In this document: positions 8,341 to 15,002 of the stretch, one piece after another
How the letters are laid out: each line of letters begins with the position of its first letter
Position numbering within the stretch: the first letter of the stretch is position 1
NCBI RefSeq assembly: GCF_000003605.2
Contig: NW_003143690.1
Span: forward strand, 1 to 15,002
Direction of reading: 5' to 3'
Length of the DNA stretch: 15,002 bases
Origin: Saccoglossus kowalevskii
Taxonomy: Eukaryota; Hemichordata; Enteropneusta; Harrimaniidae
The notes under the pieces: model-generated
The model's database searches: none
Seen by the model: only the letters and a program-made list of their open reading frames with translations
Told to the model about the DNA's origin: nothing
Made by a program: the position numbers and the translations under genes

Positions 8341-8983
8341 TTAATAGGAGTCATGTGCTATTGTGCATATTAAAAGGAGTCATATATTATTCTGCATATT
8401 AATAGGAGTCATATGCTATTCTGCATATTAATAGGAGTCATATGCTATTCTGCATATTAATAGAAGTCATATGCTATTCTGCATATTAATAGGAGTCATA
8501 TGCTATTCTGCATATTAATAGGAGTCATATGCTATTCTGCATATTAATAGGAGTCATATGCTATTCTGCATATTAATAGGAGTCATATGCTATTCTGCAT
8601 ATTAATAGGAGTCATATTCTATTCTGAGTATTAATAGGAGTCATGTGTTATTCAGCATAATAATAGGGGTCACATGCTATTCTGCATATTTATAGGAGTC
8701 ATATGCTATTCTGCATATTAATATTAGTCATATGCTATTATGCATGTTAACAAGGGCCATATGCTATTCTGCATATTAATAGGAGTCATATGCTATTCTG
8801 CATATTAATAGGGGTCATACATTATTCTGCATATTAATAGGGGTCATATGCTATTCTACATATTAATAGGAGTCATATGCTATTCTGCATATTAATAGGG
8901 GTCATATGCTATTCTGCATATTAATAGGAGTCATATGCAATTCTGCATATTAATAGGGGTCATATGCTATTCTGCATATTAAT
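8341..8983 (+). repeat. B-D module 4 (landmark 8746)
   Basis: It follows the hybrid monomer and repeats 1806-2448 at a 6535-bp offset, including the rare CTGAGTATTAAT (8626) and TTCAGCATAATAAT (8651) variants. Landmark 8311 to 8746 is 435 bp, the normal B-to-D spacing. After D come CATACATTATTCTG, CTACATATT and GCAATTCTG. At about 8984 the sequence jumps to AGAAGTCATATGC, which belongs to the A module. D to A is thus 375 bp instead of 577. Confidence 0.84.
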
Positions 8984-11010
8984 AGAAGTCATATGCTATT
9001 CTGCATATTAATAGGAGTCATATTCTATTCTGCATATTAATAGGAGTCATTATATTCTGCATATTAATAGGAGACATGTGTTATTCTGCATAATAATAGG
9101 GGTCATATGCTATTCTGCATGTTAACAAGGTCCATATGCTATTCTGCATATTAATAGGAGTCATGTGCTATTCTGCATATTAAAAGGAGTCATATATTAT
9201 TCTGCATATTAATAGGGGTCATATGCTGTTCTGTATATTAATAGGGGTCATATGCTATTCTGTATATTAATAGGGGTCATATGCTATTCTGCATATTAAT
9301 AGGAGTCATATTCTATTCTGCATATTATTAGGAGACATATGTTATTCTGCATAATAATAGGGATCATATGCTATTCTGCATGTTAACAAGGGCCATACGC
9401 TATTCTGCATATTAATAGGAGTCATGTGCTATTGTGCATATTAAAAGGAGTCATATTATTCTGCATATTAATAGGGGTCATATGCTATTCTGTATATTAA
9501 TAGGGGTCTTATGCTATTCTGCATATTAATAGGGGTCATATGCTACTCTGCCTGTCAATTGGGGTCATATGCTATTCTGCATATTAATTGGAGTCGTATG
9601 CTATTCTGCATATTAATAGGAGTCATAAGCTATTCTGCATATTAATAGGGGTCATATGCTATTCTGCATATTAATAGGGGCCATATGCTAATCTGCCTAT
9701 ATTAATAGGGGTCATATGCTATTCTGCATATCAATAGGGTTCATATGCTATTCTGCATATTAATAGGGGTCATAAGCTATTCTGCATATTAATAGGGGTC
9801 ATATGCTATTCTGCATATTAATAGGGGCCATATGCTAATCTGCCTATATTAATAGGGGTCATATGCTATTCTGCATATCAATAGATGTCATATGCTATTC
9901 TGCATATTAATAGGGGTCATATGCTATTCTGCATATTAATAGGGGCCATATGCTATTCTGCATATTAATAGGAGTCATATGCTATTCTGCATATTAATAG
10001 ATATCATATGCTATTCTGCATATTAATAGGAGTCATATTCTATTCTGCATATTAATAGGAGTCATTATATTCTGCATATTAATAGGAGACATGTGTTATT
10101 CTGCATAATAATAGGGGTCATATGCAATTCTGCATGTTAACAAGGGCCATATGCTATTCTGCATATTAATAGGAGTCATGTGCTATTGTGCATATTAAAA
10201 GGAGTCATATATTATTCTGCATATTAATAGGAGTCATATGCTATTCTGCATATTAATAGGAGTCATATGCTATTCTGCATATTAATAGAAGTCATATGCT
10301 ATTCTGCATATTAATAGGAGTCATATGCTATTCTGCATATTAATAGGAGTCATATGCTATTCTGCATATTAATAGGAGTCATATGCTATTCTGCATATTA
10401 ATAGGAGTCATATGCTATTCTGCATATTAATAGGAGTCATATTCTATTCTGCATATTAATAGGAGTCATGTGTTATTCAGCATAATAATAGGGGTCACAT
10501 GCTATTCTGCATATTTATAAGAGTCATATGCTATTCTGCATATTAATATTAGTCATATGCTATTATGCATGTTAACAAGGGCCATATGCTATTCTGCATA
10601 TTAATAGGAGTCATATGCTATTCTGCATATTAATAGGGGTCATACATTATTCTGCATATTAATAGGGGTCATATGCTATTCTACATATTAATAGGAGTCA
10701 TATGCTATTCTGCATATTAATAGGGGTCATATGCTATTCTGCATATTAATAGGAGTCATATGCAATTCTGCATATTAATAGGGGTCATATGCTATTCTGC
10801 ATATTAATAGGGTCATATGCTATTCTGCATGTTAATAGGGGCCATATGCTATTCTACATATTAATAGGAGTCATATGCTATTCTGCATATTAATAGGAGT
10901 CATATGCTATTCTGCATATTAATAGGAGTCATATGCTATTCTGCATATTAATAGGAGTCATATGCTATTTTGCATATTAATAGGAGACATATGCTATTCT
11001 GCATATTAAT
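8984..11010 (+). repeat. Complete 2027-bp higher-order unit, copy 1
   Basis: The landmarks are short monomer 9046, A 9121, C 9382, short monomer 10,061, B 10,136 and D 10,571. The intervals are A-C 261, C-B 754, B-D 435 and D to the next A (11,148) 577, summing to 2027 bp, close to 70 monomers. It contains both TAATCTGCCTATATT monomers, GTCGTATGC and the CTACTCTG marker. Rare variants include CTGCCTGTCAATTGG (9550) and CATATTAATTGGAG (9581). From about 9520 to 10,805 it matches 1160-2445 at an 8360-bp offset. Confidence 0.88.
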
Positions 11011-12950
11011 AGAAGTCATATGCTATTCTGCATATTAATAGGAGTCATATTCTATTCTGCATATTAATAGGAGTCATTTTATTCTGCATATTAATAGGAG
11101 ACATGTGTTATTCTGCATAATAATAGGGGTCATATGCTATTCTGCATGTTAACAAGGTCCATATGCTATTCTGCATATTAATAGGAGTCATGTGCTATTC
11201 TGCATATTAAAAGGAGTCATATATTATTCTGCATATTAATAGGGGTCATATGCTATTCTGTATATTAATAGGGGTCATATGCTATTCTGTATATTAATAG
11301 GGGTCATATGCTATTCTGCATATTAATAGGAGTCATATTCTATTCTGCATATTATTAGGAGACATGTGTTATTCTGCATAATAATAGGGGTCATATGCTA
11401 TTCTGCATGTTAACAAGGGCCATACGCTATTCTGCATATTAATAGGAGTCATGTGCTATTGTGCATATTAAAAGGAGTCATATTATTCTGCATATTAATA
11501 GGGGTCATATGCTATTCTGTATATTAATAGGGGTCTTATGCTATTCTGCATATTAATAGGGGTCATATGCTACTCTGCATGTCAATTGGGGTCATATGCT
11601 ATTCTGCATATTAATAGGAGTCGTATGCTATTCTGCATATTAATAGGAGTCATAAGCTATTCTGCATATTAATAGGGGTCATATGCTATTCTGCATATTA
11701 ATAGGGGCCATATGCTAATCTGTCTATATTAATAGGGGTCATATGCTATTCTGCATATCAATAGGGTTCATATGCTATTCTGCATATTAATAGGGGTCAT
11801 AAGCTATTCTGCATATTAATAGGGGTCATATGCTATTCTGCCTATTAATAGGGGCCATATGCTAATCTGCCTATATTAATAGGGGTCATATGCTATTGTG
11901 CATATCAATAGATATCATATGCTATTCTGCATATTAATAGGGGTCATATGCTATTCTGCATATTAATAGGGGCCATATGCTATTCTGCATATTAATAGGA
12001 GTCATATGCTATTCTGCATATTAATAGATGTCATATGCTATTCTGCATATTAATAGGAGTCATATTCTATTCTGCATATTAATAGGAGTCATTATATTCT
12101 GCATATTAATAGGAGACATGTGTTATTCTGCATAATAATAGGGGTCATATGCTATTCTGCATGTTAACAAGGGCCATATGCTATTCTGCATATTAATAGG
12201 AGTCATGTGCTATTGTGCATATTAAAAGGAGTCATATATTATTCTGCATATTAATAGGAGTCCTATGCTATTCTGCATATTAATAGGAGTCATATGCTAT
12301 TCTGCATATTAATAGAAGTCATATGCTATTCTGCATATTAATAGGAGACATATGCTATTCTGCATATTAATAGGAGTCATATGCTATTCTGCATATTAAT
12401 AGGAGTCATATGCTATTCTGCATATTAATAGGAGTCATATGCTATTCTGCATATTAATAGGAGTCATATTCTATTCTGCATATTAATAGGAGTCATGTGT
12501 TATTCAGCATAATAATAGGGGTCACATGCTATTCTGCATATTTATAGGAGTCATATGCTATTCTGCATATTAATATTAGTCATATGCTATTATGCATGTT
12601 AACAAGGGCCATATGCTTTTCTGCATATTAATAGGAGTCATATGCTATTCTGCATATTAATAGGGGTCATACGTTATTCTGCATATTAATAGGGGTCATA
12701 TGCTATTCTACATATTAATAGGAGTCATATGCTATTCTGCATATTAATAGGGGTCATATGCTATTCTGCATATTAATAGGAGTCATATGCAATTCTGCAT
12801 ATTAATAGGGGTCATATGCCATTCTGCATATTAATAGGGTCATATGCTATTCTGCATGTTAATAGGGGTCATATGCTATTCTACATATTATAGGAGTCAT
12901 ATGCTATTCTGCATATTAATAGGAGTCATATGCTATTCTGCATATTAATA
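11011..12950 (+). repeat. 2027-bp higher-order unit, copy 2 (right end changed)
   Basis: Every landmark of copy 1 recurs 2027 bp later: A 11,148, C 11,409, B 12,163, D 12,598, TTCAGCATAATAAT 12,503, CTACATATT 12,878. The short monomer here reads GTCATTTTATTCTG (11,073), a two-base change private to this copy. One TAATCTGCC monomer has become TAATCTGTC (about 11,714). A single-base deletion gives CATATTATAGGAG at about 12,885. After about 12,950 the sequence leaves the unit and enters T-type monomers, so the next A landmark comes 1020 bp after D rather than 577. Confidence 0.87.
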
Positions 12951-13170
12951 GGGGCCATATGCTATTCTGCATATATTAATAGGGGCCATATGCTATTCTG
13001 TTGTATGCATAATAATAGGAGTCATGTGCTATTCTGCATATTAATAGGAGTCATATGCTAATCTGCATATTAATAGGGGTCATATGCTATTCTGCATATT
13101 AATAGGGGTCATATGCTATTCTGCATATTAATAGGGGTCATATGCTATTCTGCATGTGAATAGGGGCCAT
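12951..13170 (+). repeat. T module 5 (short)
   Basis: A 31-bp CATATATTAAT monomer, one 36-bp TTGTATG monomer (about 13,001) and GGAGTCATGTGC follow in the same order as 3440-3515. GCATGTGAATAGGGGCC (about 13,153) matches 3969. This is a cut-down T module placed between D and A. TAATCTGCATATTAAT (near 13,059) looks like a cross between TAATCTGCC and the consensus. Confidence 0.78.
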
Positions 13171-13870
13171 ATGCTACTCTTCATATTAATAGGGGTCATT
13201 TGCTATTGTGCATGTTAATAGGGGCCATGTGCTATTCTGCATAATAATAGAAGTCATATGCTATTCTGCATATTAATAGAAGTCATGTGCTATTCTGCAT
13301 ATTAAAAGGAGTCATATATTATTCTGCATATTAATAGGGGTCATATGCTATTCTGTATATTAATAGGGGTCATATTCTATTCTGCATATTAATAGGAGTC
13401 ATGTGTTATTCTGCATATTAATATGGGTCATATGCTATTTTGCATATTAATAGGAGTCATATGCTATTCTGCATATTAATAGAAGTCATATGCTATTCTG
13501 CATATTAATAGGAGTCATATTCTATTCTGCATATTAATAGGAGTCATTATATTCTGCATATTAATAGGAGACATGTGTTATTCTGCATAATAATAGGGGT
13601 CATATGCTATTCTGCATGTTAACAAGGTCCATATGCTATTCTGCATATTAATAGGAGTCATGTGCTATTCTGCATATTAAAAGGAGTCATATATTATTCT
13701 GCATATTAATAGGGGTCATATGCTATTCTGTATATTAATAGGGGTCATATGCTATTCTGTATATTAATAGGGGTCATATGCTATTCTGCATATTAATAGG
13801 AGTCATATTCTATTCTGCATATTATTAGGAGACATGTGTTATTCTGCATAATAATAGGGATCATATGCTA
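13171..13870 (+). repeat. A module 5 (landmark 13,618)
   Basis: GTCATTTGCTATTGTG (13,195), AGAAGTCATGTGC (13,278), the short monomer (13,543) and GTTAACAAGGTCC (13,618) match A module 4 at a constant 6405-bp offset. The extra 29-bp monomer of A module 4 is absent, so the C landmark follows at the standard 261 bp. Confidence 0.85.
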
Positions 13871-14292
13871 TTCTGCATGTTAACAAGGGCCATACGCTAT
13901 TCTGCATATTAATAGGAGTCATGTGCTATTCTGCATATTAATAGGGGTCATATTATTCTGCATATTAATAGGGGTCATATGCTATTCTGTATATTAATAG
14001 GGGTCATATGCTATTCTGCATATTAATAGGGGTCATATGCTACTCTGCATGTCAATTGGGGTCATATGCTATTCTGCATATTAATAGGAGTCGTATGCTA
14101 TTCTGCATATTAATAGGAGTCATAAGCTATTCTGCATATTAATAGGGGTCATATGCTATTCTGCATATTAATAGGGGCCATATGCTATTCTGCATATTAA
14201 TAGGAGTCATATGCTATTCTGCATATTAATAGAAGTCATATGCTATTCTGCATATTAATAGGAGTCATATTCTATTCTGCATATTAATAGGA
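13871..14292 (+). repeat. C module 6 with the 265-bp deletion
   Basis: The C landmark GTTAACAAGGGCCATACGC (13,879) is intact. CTACTCTG lies 161 bp downstream, and B follows at 489 bp as in the 7503-7992 copy. Both TAATCTGCC monomers are missing. The deletion joint at GGGGCCATATGCT (14,178) is equivalent to that at 7802. Near 13,930 the usual TATTGTGCATATTAAAAGG is replaced by consensus, as if converted by a neighbour. Confidence 0.82.
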
Positions 14293-15002
14293 GTCATTAT
14301 ATTCTGCATATTAATAGGAGACATGTGTTATTCTGCATAATAATAGGGGTCATATGCTATTCTGCATGTTAACAAGGGCCATATACTATTCTGCATATTA
14401 ATAGGAGTCATATGCTATTCTGCATATTAATAGGAGTCATATGCTATTCTGCATATTAATAGGAGTCATATGCTATTCTGCATATTAATAGGAGTCATAT
14501 GCTATTCTGCATATTAATAGGAGTCATATGCTATTCTGCATATTAATAGGAGTCATATGCTATTCTGCATATTAATAGGAGTCATATTCTATTCTGCATA
14601 TTAATAGGAGTCATGTGTTATTCTGCATAATAATAGTGGTCACATGCTATTCTGCATATTTATAGGAGTCATATGCTATTCTGCATATTAATATTAGTCA
14701 TATGCTATTATGCATGTTAACAAGGGCCATATGCTATTCTGCATATTAATAGGAGTCATATGCTATTCTGCATATTAATAGGGGTCATACGTTATTCTGC
14801 ATATTAATAGGAGTCATATGCTATTCTGCATATTAATAGGGGTCATATGCTATTCTACATATTAATAGGGGTCATATGCTATTCTGCATATTAATAGGAG
14901 TCATATGCTATTCTGCATATTAATAGGGGTCATATGCTATTCTGCATATTAATAGGAGTCGTATGCTATTCTGCATATTAATAGGAGTCATATGATATTC
15001 TG
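14293..15002 (+). repeat. B-D module 7 and start of the post-D segment
   Basis: The short monomer is at 14,293, B at 14,368 (with CATATACTATTCTG) and D at 14,716. B to D is 348 bp, 12 x 29, one monomer longer than the sister copy at 7992-8311. AATAGTGGTCACATG is shared with that copy only. Beyond D the flank is true D type, with CATACGTTATTCTG (about 14,787) and CTACATATT (about 14,856). This supports the view that the 8311 copy is the recombinant one. The array runs off the right edge. Confidence 0.83.

Larger units (their letters stand above)
1..15002 (+). repeat. 29-bp satellite (minisatellite) array filling the window
   Basis: The sequence is a head-to-tail array of a 29-bp unit: CATATGCTATTCTG, then CATATTAATAG, then GAGT or GGGT. 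Two main subfamilies differ at one base near the end (GGAG or GGGG). The GGAG form is commonest in B-D modules and the GGGG form in T and A modules. Length variants include 27 bp (CATTATATTCTG), 31 bp (extra AT in CATATATTAAT) and 36 bp (TTGTATG insertion). All monomers point the same way, and both window edges lie inside the array. The consensus is about 31-34% GC and contains no CpG. Every monomer carries TAATAG on this strand and stops on the other, and the period is not a multiple of three, so coding is excluded. This fits a eukaryotic satellite. The species and chromosomal location cannot be told from the sequence. Confidence 0.97.

Noticed and set aside
1-15002. CRISPR array (about 29-bp repeats)
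   Set aside because: The repeat length is CRISPR-like, but monomers abut directly with no unique spacers, and no cas genes are present.
1-15002. Bacterial or phage promoters from TATAAT-like and AT-rich words
   Set aside because: Such words come from the AT-rich monomer and repeat hundreds of times with no downstream gene. They are not informative.
1-15002. Centromeric satellite with a CENP-B box
   Set aside because: The CENP-B box needs CpG-containing TTCG and CGGG cores. The consensus has no CpG and no similar 17-bp motif, so centromere function cannot be argued from sequence. It is not excluded either.
1-15002. G-quadruplex array from the GGGG tracts
   Set aside because: The G tracts are about 25 bases apart and many monomers have GGAG instead. 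Loops that long make a stable intramolecular quadruplex unlikely.
1-15002. Telomere repeat or transposon ends
   Set aside because: There is no TTAGGG-like short unit, no terminal inverted repeats bounding a unique segment, no target-site duplication and no transposase frame.
1-15002. POU or homeodomain binding array from GCATATTAAT and ATGCATAT words
   Set aside because: The words resemble octamer and homeodomain sites only loosely, and short AT-rich matches are expected by chance in such a monomer. There is no supporting evidence, so it is not reported as regulatory.
1-15002. Assignment to a named satellite family or species
   Set aside because: I do not recognise the 29-bp consensus. A search of repeat libraries and genome assemblies with the monomer and the 2027-bp unit would be decisive, and I cannot run it.

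Overview
The whole 15,002-base window is one uninterrupted tandem repeat array. The basic unit is 29 bp, AT-rich (about 31-34% GC in the consensus). It reads CATATGCTATTCTG, then directly CATATTAATAG, then GAGT or GGGT. All of the roughly 510 monomers I read run in the same direction. No unique sequence appears at either edge, so the array continues beyond the window on both sides. I find no protein-coding gene, tRNA, rRNA, transposon or CRISPR array. Stop codons recur in every monomer (TAA TAG in tandem on the + strand), and a 29-bp period shifts the frame at each step, so long ORFs cannot persist. This looks like a satellite or large minisatellite block of a eukaryotic nuclear genome. I do not recognise the monomer as a named satellite and cannot place it in a species.

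The array is not a simple run of equal monomers. It has higher-order structure that can be read from rare landmark monomers carrying GTTAAC. I count 25 of these, in four flank classes called A, C, B and D here. In the clearest part (about 8984-12890) they follow the cycle A, 261 bp, C, 754 bp, B, 435 bp, D, 577 bp, A. This gives a higher-order unit of 2027 bp, close to 70 monomers. One full copy (8984-11010) and most of a second (11011-12890) sit head to tail with a constant 2027-bp offset.

Elsewhere the same modules recur in altered order or length. Positions 391-3340 hold A-C-B-D plus an extra B-D made by an exact 899-bp (31 x 29) duplication. Positions 3340-6760 are mostly A modules and a third kind of module (T), rich in longer monomers with a 7-bp TTGTATG insertion. 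Positions 6767-8340 recur at 13172-14745 with a 6405-bp offset, and 391-1090 recurs at 6758-7457 with a 6367-bp offset. Positions 1160-2445 recur at 9520-10805 with an 8360-bp offset. Copies differ by whole monomers (29, 85, 265 and 899 bp steps), and several hybrid junctions fall inside matching monomers. This is the signature expected of unequal crossing over and local amplification.

I found no evidence of a new gene system. What merits a second look is the higher-order architecture, its readable recombination junctions, the inverted repeat (ATATGC, 6 bp, GCATAT) inside nearly every monomer, and a few CpG-bearing variants fixed at equivalent module positions. Counts and offsets were made by eye from landmark positions and should be confirmed by computation.
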